Source of the DNA: Alishewanella tabrizica
GTDB lineage: Bacteria > Pseudomonadota > Gammaproteobacteria > Enterobacterales > Alteromonadaceae
Assembly (NCBI RefSeq): GCF_014652375.1
Contig: NZ_BMYR01000004.1
Location: 1-64,000 of the forward strand
Direction of reading: 5' to 3'
DNA length: 64,000 nt
The notes under the pieces were generated by a model, which was given only the letters and a program-made list of their open reading frames with translations, was not told the DNA's origin and did no database searches. Within the stretch, counting starts at the first letter, position 1. Each line of letters opens with the position of its first letter. Shown here one piece after another: positions 1 to 8,252 of this stretch. A program made the translations under genes and the position numbers.

Positions 1-57
1 CAGCTGCGACGATGGTAGTGTGGCATTCGCCATGCGAGAGTAGTACACCGCCAGGCA
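1..57 (+). rRNA. rrf: 5S rRNA, 3' end (partial)
   Basis: The first ~57 bases match the conserved 3' half of bacterial 5S rRNA: GATGGTAGTGTGG, then CCATGCGAGAGTAG, then CCGCCAGGC near the 3' end. The 5' half lies outside the window. It is followed 13 bases later by a strong terminator, as expected for the last gene of an rRNA operon. The exact mature 3' end is uncertain by a few bases. Confidence 0.9.
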
Positions 58-69
58 CCTCATTCAAGC

Positions 70-100
70 AAAAGGCCTACCCTAACGGGTGGGCCTTTTT
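70..100 (+). terminator. rRNA operon terminator
   Basis: AAAAGGCC (70-77) pairs with GGCCTTTT (92-99). The stem continues through a T-G pair and ACCC/GGGT to a four-base loop (83-86), and ends in a T run (96-100). This is a textbook intrinsic terminator directly behind the 5S rRNA. Confidence 0.9.
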
Positions 101-351
101 GCATTGAAACGCCTCGCGGCGCACTGCACTCCCACGCCAGCCACAGTGGTGGCATTGTGCAGGCCTTCCCTGGCCTGCATCGCTTCGCGACCTGCCTGCG
201 GCAGTCCAAAACTGCTCCCAGCAATTTTGTCGCCATGCTATATCGGTGTATATTTGAAGGGCGACCCCATGCGCAGAGTAGTACAGTGAAGCCGGGAATT
301 AGACAAGCCAACAGTTTGGCTTGGCGCCGGCTGAACGTCATGTAAAGCGTA
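101..351. other. Non-coding spacer behind rRNA operon, with hairpin and 5S-like fragment
   Basis: No credible gene is seen between the rRNA terminator and the end of sbcB. Two things stand out. At about 267-287 a stretch resembles the 3' part of 5S rRNA (CCATGCG then AGAGTAGTACA, with one extra base). At 304-323 there is a perfect hairpin, CAAGCCAA / TTGGCTTG with a four-base loop, which could help end sbcB transcription although it lacks a strong T run on either strand. Confidence 0.5.
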
Positions 352-1785
352 TTAAAGCGATTCTGCATAATGATAAAGTGCTTTTAATATAGCGACTTTT
401 GATTCATCGCCGCTGTGTTTTTCTGCTAAGTTTTCGAGTGCTAAGCTGAACTGCTCTAATGTAAGGTTAGGATTATCCACACCGTGCATCAGTTTGTCAG
501 TGCGATAGCGTTGCCATTTTTGCATTTCAGCGTCTGTTAAGGTAAGTGGGTAATTACGTGCTCGATATAAAAATAAAAGACGATTTAAACGTTCTTCACT
601 AAAAACCAAACTCTCTGTACTAAGCATTTCGGGCGTTAAATGATGTAATTGTTGCATTTTCTGTTTGTCTGCATCACTTATAAAACCAGAATAAAGTTGG
701 TAATCTGGATTACTGTCGATTACAAAATCGTCTTTTTCTTGATAAAGCTCGATGACTTTTTGCTGCAATTCACGATGTTGTCGTAACCATTCCAAATTTT
801 TTAGGCAGTTTTTACGATCGATTCCTAATACTTCAGCCCGTTCAACACTCAAGGTTTTTGCATTCGCCAACACTGGGCATTTATTTAAATGCACCAATTT
901 TAGGCCTAATCGTTGCTCGCCAACGGCTAGATCGGCCGTTTTTTTATAAAGCTTTTCTTTCAAGGTGGTAATGTCATCCTGTAGTAACACCGCAGGATCA
1001 TATTGTAAATTAAAGCAAATAACGGCATTTTTATTTGTAGGGTGGAATGCCAAGGGCACAATCCAACTGCAACATCCTTGATGTGCAGGAAATTTTGAAG
1101 ACACATGAACTAATGGGGTTAAACCGGCAACATCAATGAGTTCACTTACTTTTTGTTTTTTACGTAATGCAAATAAATACTGAAATAACTTGGGCTGTTT
1201 TTCTTTAATAAGTTTCGCCAAGCCGATGGTGGCATAAACATCTGCTAAGGCATCGTGCGCATTGGTATGTTCTAAGCCATTAGCCTTACTAAGATGTTCT
1301 AGTTTAAAACTTGGCGTGCCATCTTCTTTTGTAGGCCACGTGATTCCTTCTGGTCGCAATGCGTAACATGCGCGGACCACGTCAATAAGATCCCAGCGAC
1401 TGTTGCCTTGCTGCCATTCCCTGCTATAGGGTTCAAAAAAATTACGATACAAACTGTATCGTGTTACTTCATCATCAAAGCGTAAGCTGTTATAACCAAG
1501 AACGCAGGTATTAGATTGGCTGAAGGTTGCCAAAATCCGCTGCATAAACTCAGGTTCAATAAGGCCTTTTTTATAACAAAGCTGTGGTGTAAGTTTAGTA
1601 ATTAATGCCGCTTCGGGATGGGGTAAATAATCATTGGCTAATTGGCAATACCACATATCAGGATCAGCAATGATATTAAGGTCTAAATCGGTGCGGATCC
1701 CTGCAAACTGAGCAGGCCTATCGCGTTTAGGATCCGCTCCCCAGGTTTCAAAGTCGTAAAAATATAATGATGGTGCTTCGCTCAT
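352..1785 (-). CDS. sbcB: Exodeoxyribonuclease I
   Basis: Single-strand-specific 3'-5' DNA exonuclease used in mismatch repair and recombination, cytoplasmic. The 477-residue length is close to E. coli SbcB (about 475). The N-terminus carries the DEDDh exonuclease fold: YFYDFETWG holds the first Asp/Glu pair, LGYNSLRFDDEVTRY is the second motif and HDALADVYATIGLA the third. The C-terminal two thirds fits the SbcB-specific SH3-like and helical regions. AAGG lies just before the ATG at 1785. It stands alone, with a long non-coding region upstream. Confidence 0.95.
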   Translation of the reverse strand: MSEAPSLYFYDFETWGADPKRDRPAQFAGIRTDLDLNIIADPDMWYCQLANDYLPHPEAALITKLTPQLCYKKGLIEPEFMQRILATFSQSNTCVLGYNSLRFDDEVTRYSLYRNFFEPYSREWQQGNSRWDLIDVVRACYALRPEGITWPTKEDGTPSFKLEHLSKANGLEHTNAHDALADVYATIGLAKLIKEKQPKLFQYLFALRKKQKVSELIDVAGLTPLVHVSSKFPAHQGCCSWIVPLAFHPTNKNAVICFNLQYDPAVLLQDDITTLKEKLYKKTADLAVGEQRLGLKLVHLNKCPVLANAKTLSVERAEVLGIDRKNCLKNLEWLRQHRELQQKVIELYQEKDDFVIDSNPDYQLYSGFISDADKQKMQQLHHLTPEMLSTESLVFSEERLNRLLFLYRARNYPLTLTDAEMQKWQRYRTDKLMHGVDNPNLTLEQFSLALENLAEKHSGDESKVAILKALYHYAESL

Positions 1786-2204
1786 GGCTAACCTTGTTAG
1801 TTGAAGGGCAACGGGCTTGCAATAAAAAAACTAATTACGATGATATCGTAGATTATCGTAATGCGTACAGCTTATGCAGGTAAACAGGCTATAATAGTTG
1901 TGCTGATACAAGCATAGAACCCCAGTAATATTGAATACAGATTTTACTGCATATCTTCCAATCACCACAGCGTTAATTTTTCAATAGATACTTGCTAGAG
2001 TCGATACATATCGTGTTATTACTGCCAAATAAACAGATCGGATAGCCGTTTTTTTGCGTTAACAATCTTGTTTATCATAAGCGTGTTGACCATGCTGGAA
2101 ATTAAAGGCATCTTGTTGATTAAACTGCTGGTAGTAAAATTAAAAGCGGTGTTTCTTTTCAACAAAAAATAGATTCTTTATTCGGTTTTTATGTAAGGTG
2201 TTGC
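1786..2204. other. Intergenic region between sbcB and the EAL gene (divergent)
   Basis: About 420 bases without a gene, between divergently transcribed sbcB and the EAL protein. Near sbcB it contains nested inverted repeats: TTACGAT (1835-1841) with ATCGTAA (1855-1861), and inside them the palindrome ACGATGATATCGT (1837-1849). A TATAAT lies at 1890-1895 on the plus strand but has no good -35 partner. AAGG lies 8 bases before the ATG at 2205. No RNA gene or riboswitch was recognised. Confidence 0.5.
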
Positions 2205-4553
2205 ATGTTTAGTTCTTTACGAAGTCAGTTAACGCTTTTACTGGTCGCTTTGTTAGTGTTGCTGTCACTGGTTACAGGCTATGCTACGTTAAACACTATG
2301 CGTGAGGATAGCGAGCAACAAGCACGACAAATTCTTAAGGTTGCAACCAATGTATTTATGCAAACCTTAGAGGTAAGAAGCGATCAGCTAACTGACAGTG
2401 TGCGGCTCTTGTCGACGGATTTTGGTTTTAGGCAAGCTGTTGCTACCGCCGAGCAAGACACTATAAAAAGTGTTTTAGAAAATCATGGTGCCCGCATTAA
2501 TGCAAACATTGCGTTATTGTTTGCCCCAGATGGCACTATGCTAGCTTCCAGTATTGCAATTTCTGACACTAGCACTTTACAGCAACATTTTCGTCAAGCT
2601 CGCTCTCAGCAGGGCGCGTCTGCAGGTATTGTCAATATTGAAGAACATGCTTATCAAATCGCATTAGTGCCCGTAAGAGCACCACAGGTGATCGCGTGGG
2701 TGGGAATGGGGTTTAAAGTTGATGAAGAGCTTGCTCGGAAAATTCAGACTATAACAGGGCTAGATGTGAGTTTTAGTCAATTGACGCTGGCGCAACAACG
2801 TGTGTTTTCCTCTACTCTTACCCAAGAAAATTTACGTAATTTTGTTGCTGATCTCACGGCGGTAAGTTTGAAAGAGCAGCAGATCCAAGTTGAGCTCCCC
2901 ACGAATTATATCTCACAAGCCTTTGCCTTAGATCAGCAGCAACAACTCTGGGCTTTTTTACATTTGCCCAGTGAGCGTTGGTTAACCAATTATCAGCAAT
3001 TACGCAGTCAGTTACTGCAAATTTTTGGCTTGGGCTTAGCCTTAGCCTTAGTGACAGCTTTTATTTATACCCGAGGTGTAACACAGCCTTTATACAAACT
3101 TATCGACTACGCTGCGGCTATCGGTAATGGCGCTATGCTGACTGCGCCTAAAATTAAATTGACTGAAATTGCATTATTGGCTAATACCTTAACAAAAATG
3201 CGTACTGCAATACTACTACGAGAAAATCAGCTTAAAGAACAAGCTGAGCATGATGGGCTTACGAACCTAGGTAACCGATTAGCAGTAGATAAACATTTAC
3301 CGACGATTTTTGCTGCAGGTAGCGGCCAATTGCTGCAATTAAATATTGCTAAGTTTAAGTATATTAATGACAGTTTCGGTTTTACTAATGGTGATTTATT
3401 ACTACAGCAATTAGCGTTACGACTTATACCCAATGAGCATATTAAGCTTAGCGCACGTTTAAGCGCAGATGAGTTCCTGTTGGTATTAGCAGAAAATATT
3501 ACTGAGCAGGAAAGAAGCGTATTATTGCAACACATTGGGCAGCCTTTTAATCTTGGCGGCTCTGTTATCTCTTTATCCTTAGTTTATGGCAGTTATTTTT
3601 ATCAACAAGGCGAGCAAGATGTCAATAAAGTACTACGACGCTTAGATATTGCCCTTAATACCGCTAAAAAGCAGAACCTAAGCATAGCCGTTTATCAGAG
3701 TGGGCAAGATGAGAGTCATCAACGTGAATTAACGATTATTCGTGATCTGCCCATCGCCTTGCACAGTGGTCAAATGTTTATCGCTTACCAGCCTAAAGTT
3801 GATATTGTTACACAGCGTTCCGTAAGCGCAGAAGCCTTAATTCGTTGGCAACACCCACAGCTAGGGTTTATTTCACCTATAGAGTTTATTTTGCTAGCTG
3901 AGCGCTCAGGTAACATTAGTTTAATTTCTAATTGGATGTTAGAAGCGGTTATCAGTCAATTGGCAAGTTGGTTGCCATTCCATCCTGAACTTTCAGTAGC
4001 AGTAAATTTATCTGCTGACGATTTACTAGATGAGACCTTGTCGAGTCGTATCCAAATTTGGCTTAACCACTATAAGGTACCTGTTTCCGCTTTGAGTTTA
4101 GAGGTAACAGAAAGTGCGGTAATGCAAGATACGGGTAAGGTGATCAATAATTTACAGCAACTGAAAAATGCCGGCATAAAGTTAGCGATAGACGATTTTG
4201 GCACTGGCCAATCATCGTTAGCCTATTTAAAAAGTTTACCGGTTCATGAATTAAAAATTGATCGCGCCTTTATTAAAGATATTGAACATAACCAACAAGA
4301 TGAACTTATAGTTCAAGCTACTGCTAAGCTCGCCGCAGGCTTAGGTTTAACCGTTACCGCTGAAGGATTAGAAAATCAGGCAGGGTTAAGTCGCGTTTTA
4401 GCGGCTGGTTGTCAGCAAGTTCAAGGATATTACTTTTCTAAACCTTTAGCCGCAGACGCCTTTAGCCAATGGCTAGGCGCCTTTTCGAGTCAAAAAGCCC
4501 ATTTTTTTAACGCTGCAACGGATCCTGCCATTCCCGCAGATGCTGTTCAATAA
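2205..4553 (+). CDS. Membrane Cache-type sensor with degenerate GGDEF and intact EAL domain
   Basis: Probable cyclic di-GMP phosphodiesterase of the inner membrane. Membrane segments near residues 9-29 and 268-290 enclose a ~240-residue periplasmic region resembling a double Cache sensor, followed by a HAMP-like linker (~290-340). The GGDEF domain (~345-500) has SADEF in place of GGDEF, so diguanylate cyclase activity is unlikely. The EAL domain (~515-765) keeps the catalytic signatures: EALIRW, NLSADD, EVTES, IDDFGTGQSS, KIDRAF, AEGLEN and the QGYYFSKPL end. The degenerate GGDEF may bind GTP as a regulatory site, as known in other such proteins. Its last 47 bases overlap the 3' end of the convergent LysR gene. 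Confidence 0.85.
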   Translation: MFSSLRSQLTLLLVALLVLLSLVTGYATLNTMREDSEQQARQILKVATNVFMQTLEVRSDQLTDSVRLLSTDFGFRQAVATAEQDTIKSVLENHGARINANIALLFAPDGTMLASSIAISDTSTLQQHFRQARSQQGASAGIVNIEEHAYQIALVPVRAPQVIAWVGMGFKVDEELARKIQTITGLDVSFSQLTLAQQRVFSSTLTQENLRNFVADLTAVSLKEQQIQVELPTNYISQAFALDQQQQLWAFLHLPSERWLTNYQQLRSQLLQIFGLGLALALVTAFIYTRGVTQPLYKLIDYAAAIGNGAMLTAPKIKLTEIALLANTLTKMRTAILLRENQLKEQAEHDGLTNLGNRLAVDKHLPTIFAAGSGQLLQLNIAKFKYINDSFGFTNGDLLLQQLALRLIPNEHIKLSARLSADEFLLVLAENITEQERSVLLQHIGQPFNLGGSVISLSLVYGSYFYQQGEQDVNKVLRRLDIALNTAKKQNLSIAVYQSGQDESHQRELTIIRDLPIALHSGQMFIAYQPKVDIVTQRSVSAEALIRWQHPQLGFISPIEFILLAERSGNISLISNWMLEAVISQLASWLPFHPELSVAVNLSADDLLDETLSSRIQIWLNHYKVPVSALSLEVTESAVMQDTGKVINNLQQLKNAGIKLAIDDFGTGQSSLAYLKSLPVHELKIDRAFIKDIEHNQQDELIVQATAKLAAGLGLTVTAEGLENQAGLSRVLAAGCQQVQGYYFSKPLAADAFSQWLGAFSSQKAHFFNAATDPAIPADAVQ

Positions 4554-5430
4554 ATTGCTGCAGCTTCAATGCCGCTTGGGGTAAGCGTTTATTGGCATGC
4601 TGAACTAGATACCAATGGCTACTAAGTGGAAAGCCCTGCACTGACAATACTGCAATTTGTTGTTTTAATAGCATCTGTGTTGGTAGCGTGTGCGCTGAAA
4701 GCACGGCCAATCCTAAACCGGCAATCACACTTAATCGAATAGCTTCATTGGTTTCTATTTGCATACTGTGAGGTAATACCGTTGCTTGGCTGCTTAACCA
4801 GGCATCAAATGTCATCCGCGTTGCGGAACCGGGTTCTCTTAATAAAAAGCGTTCTTGTTTTAACTGTTCGAAGTGAAGCAGCCCGGCTTCGGTGGCCCAA
4901 TGATCGCGTGGTGCAACGATATAAAGTGGATTGGGCACAACCGATCTGGCCTCCACGTTATCACCGCGAGGGGGATGACTAAAAAGATATAAATGATCTT
5001 GTTGTTGTTCAAATCGCTCCAAAATGCGCGCACGGTTACCGATATGCAAGGTAACTTGCACCGCAGGAAAGGCTTGATCAAAGGCGGCTAGTATATTCGG
5101 TAATAAATATTGCGCGGTATTTACTACGGCCAGAGAGATATTGCCACTTTGTCCACTGCGTTGTTGTTTTAATTGTTGGCTAAATTCCGATAAACGATCA
5201 TCAATATCTTGCGCTGCTTGATACAGCAACTCGCCTGTCGCGGTTAATTGTAGTTTCTGATGCTGATAATCAAACAATGGCTCGCCAACCACCTCGCTCA
5301 GCTTTTTTAACTGTAACGATACGGTCGGTTGAGTAAGATGCAGCAAGCGCGAGGCCGCAGTAATATTACCGCTTTGTACTACTTGTCTAAAAACCTGAAG
5401 CAAACGAAAACTTAGGTGTCTTGAGTCCAT
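4507..5430 (-). CDS. LysR-family regulator, CbbR/CmpR-like
   Basis: 307-residue LysR-type regulator. The winged HTH is at residues 1-65 (GNITAASRLLHLTQPTVSLQLKKL) and the inducer-binding domain follows from ~90. FLLREPGSATR and the later IETNEAIRLSVIAGLGLAV resemble the CbbR/CmpR branch, which controls carbon fixation and bicarbonate uptake genes. It is divergent from the SbtA-like transporter with only 90 bases between start codons, so the likely target is that gene. The effector is unknown. The Shine-Dalgarno sequence before the ATG is weak. Confidence 0.85.
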   Translation of the reverse strand: MDSRHLSFRLLQVFRQVVQSGNITAASRLLHLTQPTVSLQLKKLSEVVGEPLFDYQHQKLQLTATGELLYQAAQDIDDRLSEFSQQLKQQRSGQSGNISLAVVNTAQYLLPNILAAFDQAFPAVQVTLHIGNRARILERFEQQQDHLYLFSHPPRGDNVEARSVVPNPLYIVAPRDHWATEAGLLHFEQLKQERFLLREPGSATRMTFDAWLSSQATVLPHSMQIETNEAIRLSVIAGLGLAVLSAHTLPTQMLLKQQIAVLSVQGFPLSSHWYLVQHANKRLPQAALKLQQFIEQHLREWQDPLQR

Positions 5431-5436
5431 TGATTA

Positions 5437-5449
5437 TTATCTATAGTGA
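5437..5449. promoter_or_regulatory. Possible LysR (CbbR-type) half-site
   Basis: TTA-N7-TGA fits the loose TNA-N7-TNA pattern described for CbbR/CmpR operators and lies in the 90-base gap between the divergent LysR and sbtA-like genes. The pattern is short and the region is A/T-rich, so this is only a candidate. Confidence 0.25.
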
Positions 5450-5520
5450 ATTACTTTATTATTAATTAGCATAGAAGTGTTCGTACAGGCAAGATCGTGC
5501 TTAAAATAAAGGAGTAACGC

Positions 5521-6447
5521 ATGCCTGATGTTGTCATCATGTTTTTTGCCTTGGGCTTAGTAGCTGGGCTAGTCAAATCTGATTTAAAAGTACCTGTGCC
5601 TATCTATGAAACATTATCTATTTTATTAATGTTAACGATTGGCTTAAAAGGGGGGATGGCTTTACACGGAGTACCGATTTTACCCTTACTCCCTGAGTTG
5701 GGCACAATTGTGTTAGCCGGCGCGTTATTACCATTACTATTATATCCATTGCTGCGTAAGCTGGTGAAATTAGACAGTGCGAATGCCGCCTCTATTGCAG
5801 CGCATTATGGCTCAGTGAGTGCAGGCACTTTTGCGGTAGTGTTAGCCGTGGCCACGGCCAGCAATTTACCCATGTCGCCACAAACGACGCTTTACTTGGT
5901 GTTACTGGAATTACCCGCCATCGTCGTTATGCTTTGGTTGTATCGTTATATCAATGGAAGTAAAGCCAGTGGCTTTGCTATTTTACATGAGGCATTGACC
6001 AGCCGAGGTGTGTTATTACTGGTTGGTGGTATGGTTATCGGTGCTTTATACGGTGCAGACGGCCTGTCACAAATTACCCCGGTATTGTTAGGAGGATTTA
6101 AAACCTTACTCGCCTTGTTTTTACTTGAAATGGGGCTGTGTACTGCACGCGTATGTCAGCCGTTACCTTGGCGCTACTGGCGGCTTATGCTATTCGCATT
6201 TTGTATGCCGCCGCTTCTTGCATTACTTGGTATTGGCTTAGCCTATATATTAGGTTTACCGGAAGGCAGTACACTTATTTTGGCAACGTTAATGGCCAGT
6301 GCATCTTACATCGCTGCACCTGCCGCCATACGGGCAGCCATACCCAAAGCCGATATTGGTTTAGCCTTACTTGCTGCCTTAGGGATCAGTTTTCCCTTTA
6401 ATATTCTTATTGGTATTCCACTGTATCAAAGTTGGATTGTTGGATAA
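5521..6447 (+). CDS. SbtA-family sodium-dependent bicarbonate transporter
   Basis: 308-residue hydrophobic protein with about ten predicted membrane segments, of the SbtA family (formerly DUF897). Typical stretches are LVKSDLKVPVPIYETLSI and TIGLKGGMALHG near the N-terminus, AAHYGSVSAGTFAV in the middle and ATLMASASYIAAPAAIRAA near the end. Family members import bicarbonate with sodium. AAGGAG lies 8 bases before the ATG. No carbon-fixation genes are nearby, so bicarbonate is more likely used for anaplerotic carboxylation or pH balance (inference). No SbtB-like PII gene follows; instead selO converges with an 11-base gap. Confidence 0.85.
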   Translation: MPDVVIMFFALGLVAGLVKSDLKVPVPIYETLSILLMLTIGLKGGMALHGVPILPLLPELGTIVLAGALLPLLLYPLLRKLVKLDSANAASIAAHYGSVSAGTFAVVLAVATASNLPMSPQTTLYLVLLELPAIVVMLWLYRYINGSKASGFAILHEALTSRGVLLLVGGMVIGALYGADGLSQITPVLLGGFKTLLALFLLEMGLCTARVCQPLPWRYWRLMLFAFCMPPLLALLGIGLAYILGLPEGSTLILATLMASASYIAAPAAIRAAIPKADIGLALLAALGISFPFNILIGIPLYQSWIVG

Positions 6448-6458
6448 CTCCGCAATAA

Positions 6459-7943
6459 TTAAGTGCCGCAGAACGTTTGTGAAACTTGTTCTTGCGGCAC
6501 CGCAGCAAGCTGAAAAGGCTGGTTTTCAGCGGTAGCCAGAAAAGGCTGTTGCCATACTTGTTGTAATTGATTAAATAAACTGAGATCACCCGTTGTCATC
6601 ACCGCATCAATAACGCGCTGGATCAAATGATTACGCGGGATCAACACGGGGTTTGCTGCAGCCATAATCGCCACGGGAGTGCGCTGTGCTGCCATTTCAT
6701 TATGAGTGTGTGGTGTTGTAGTAATACGGGTTAAGCGCAGTTGCCATTGTGCAAGCCAATTCTGCAATAATTCTGGTGGGATTTTGGCGGTTAAATAAGG
6801 ATGTTCATGGTGCAATAAATCGCGGAAACTTAACGTAAAATCAGCATGATGTTGCTGCAGTAAGTGCAAGAAATCCTCAATTAATGGAACATCTGTGCTA
6901 ACCGGTTCCGCTATCCCCAGTTTTGCCGCAAATCGCAGTAACCACTGTTGCTGGTACAGGCTTGGAAAGTGATTAAGACTGGACATGACCAGTTCAATTG
7001 CCTGCGTTTGTTCTGGGTGAATCAGTGTTAGTAAAGACTCTGCCAAACGTGCCAGATTCCATTGCGCAACCGCTGGCTGATTTTTATACGCATAGCGGCC
7101 ACGTTGATCAATAAAACTAAAAACTTGCTCTGGGTTATACGCTTCCATAAAAGCGCAAGGACCATAATCAATCGTCTCCCCTGAAATGGACATATTGTCG
7201 GTATTCATCACGCCATGAATAAAGCCTAAACTCATCCAATGCGCGATTAAACGCGCTTGACGTGCGATCACCTGCTCCAATAACGCTAAGTAACGATTTT
7301 CTTCATGTACACAGTCAGGATAATGCCGAGCTATCACGTAATCGGCCAACTGTTTAATGATCGAGGGATCAGATTGGTTCGCAGCAAATTGGAAGGTTCC
7401 GATACGGATATGACTACTGGCGACACGAGTAAGAATGGCGCCTGGTAAGGCTTCATCGCGAAAAACAATTTCACCGGTGGTTACCGCAGCTAATGCGCGC
7501 GTAGTCGGCACTCCCAAAGCATGCATCGCCTCACTGACTAAATATTCACGTATCACAGGCCCCAGCGGCGCGCGGCCATCACCGCTGCGAGAGTAGGGGG
7601 TTCGTCCTGCGCCTTTGAGTTGCATATCCAGCAGTGAGCCCTGTTGAGTACGCAGCTCTGCCAGCAAAATAGCTCTACCATCACCTAAACGGGGGACATA
7701 ATTCGCAAATTGATGACCGGCATAGGCTTGTGCTATGGGCGCTGTCCAATCTGGTAAGGCATTACCGCTGAATAATCCTAAACCGGCTTCGGTTTGCCAC
7801 AGGTGCTCCGGCAACCCCAGTGCTGCGGCTAAGTTTTGGTTAAATGCTAAAAAGCGAGGTGAGCGCACTGGCGTGGGCTGACATGCAGAGAAACAACTTG
7901 CCGGAAGTTGCTGATAGCTTTGTTCGTTCAAGGGACGATCCAT
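6459..7943 (-). CDS. selO: Protein adenylyltransferase SelO (YdiU)
   Basis: Pseudokinase-fold enzyme that transfers AMP from ATP to protein hydroxyl groups, linked to redox stress in known family members. Diagnostic stretches are MQLKGAGRTPYSRSGDGRAP, IREYLVSEAMHALGVPTTRA, then GFIHGVMNTDNMSISGETID, which carries the inverted-kinase metal-binding Asn/Asp residues. The C-terminus ends in FCGT, placing a cysteine where bacterial SelO has its redox-active Cys (selenocysteine in animals). I chose the ATG at 7943 (MDRPLNEQ, 494 residues) because GAGCG lies close upstream and it matches usual SelO N-termini. An upstream ATG at 7976 would add 11 residues. Confidence 0.93.
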   Translation of the reverse strand: MDRPLNEQSYQQLPASCFSACQPTPVRSPRFLAFNQNLAAALGLPEHLWQTEAGLGLFSGNALPDWTAPIAQAYAGHQFANYVPRLGDGRAILLAELRTQQGSLLDMQLKGAGRTPYSRSGDGRAPLGPVIREYLVSEAMHALGVPTTRALAAVTTGEIVFRDEALPGAILTRVASSHIRIGTFQFAANQSDPSIIKQLADYVIARHYPDCVHEENRYLALLEQVIARQARLIAHWMSLGFIHGVMNTDNMSISGETIDYGPCAFMEAYNPEQVFSFIDQRGRYAYKNQPAVAQWNLARLAESLLTLIHPEQTQAIELVMSSLNHFPSLYQQQWLLRFAAKLGIAEPVSTDVPLIEDFLHLLQQHHADFTLSFRDLLHHEHPYLTAKIPPELLQNWLAQWQLRLTRITTTPHTHNEMAAQRTPVAIMAAANPVLIPRNHLIQRVIDAVMTTGDLSLFNQLQQVWQQPFLATAENQPFQLAAVPQEQVSQTFCGT

Positions 7944-8076
7944 AACGCGCTCATAAAAAACTATAATTGTTGACAAGTTTACTCGGGTATTGGATGGCTG
8001 ACAATCTGGTTTATTGCGCTAAAAGAGGCCCTTATTTCTCATCCAAGCAGTGACTTCGGTGTTAGAGGTAACATTG

Positions 8077-8157
8077 ATGATTGCAAATTACGACCAAAGT
8101 ACTGGTTTTTTAAGACTGCCAGAGAATAGGTTTAGCGTTATAGCATCGCTAGCATAA
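8077..8157 (+). CDS. Possible 26-residue leader peptide
   Basis: Short frame MIANYDQSTGFLRLPENRF and seven more residues, with a good Shine-Dalgarno sequence (AGAGGT, 7 bases before the ATG). It lies about 95 bases upstream of the aldehyde dehydrogenase gene in the same direction. No similarity was recognised. It could be a leader peptide or simply chance. Confidence 0.2.
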   Translation: MIANYDQSTGFLRLPENRFSVIASLA

Positions 8158-8200
8158 CAGTAACGGCTATCTGCTTGGGGCTTATTGGTTTGCTCAACGT

Positions 8201-8214
8201 GATAGCGCGCTATC
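8201..8214. promoter_or_regulatory. 14-bp perfect palindrome upstream of aldehyde dehydrogenase
   Basis: GATAGCGCGCTATC is a perfect palindrome 39 bases before the start codon of the aldehyde dehydrogenase gene. A site of this symmetry and position is a plausible operator for a dimeric regulator. Candidates nearby are the NarL-type and RpiR regulators 5-6 kb downstream. Confidence 0.5.
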
Positions 8215-8242
8215 CGCATTGATAATATATCCGCACTGATAA
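8211..8242 (+). repeat. Two 15-bp direct repeats in aldehyde dehydrogenase leader
   Basis: TATCCGCATTGATAA (8211-8225) and TATCCGCACTGATAA (8228-8242) differ at one base and are spaced 17 bp start to start. The first overlaps the end of the palindrome at 8201-8214, and the second runs into the Shine-Dalgarno region (AAGGA) of the aldehyde dehydrogenase gene. They may be a regulator-binding pair or an RNA-level element. Confidence 0.55.
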
Positions 8243-8252
8243 GGAACAGCAG

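Noticed and set aside
101-351. tRNA gene behind the 5S rRNA
   Set aside because: No cloverleaf, T-loop sequence or acceptor stem could be assembled from this spacer.
60-368. 102-residue minus-strand reading frame over the rRNA terminator
   Set aside because: It runs across the 5S terminator and the spacer and into sbcB, has no ribosome-binding site and looks like chance.
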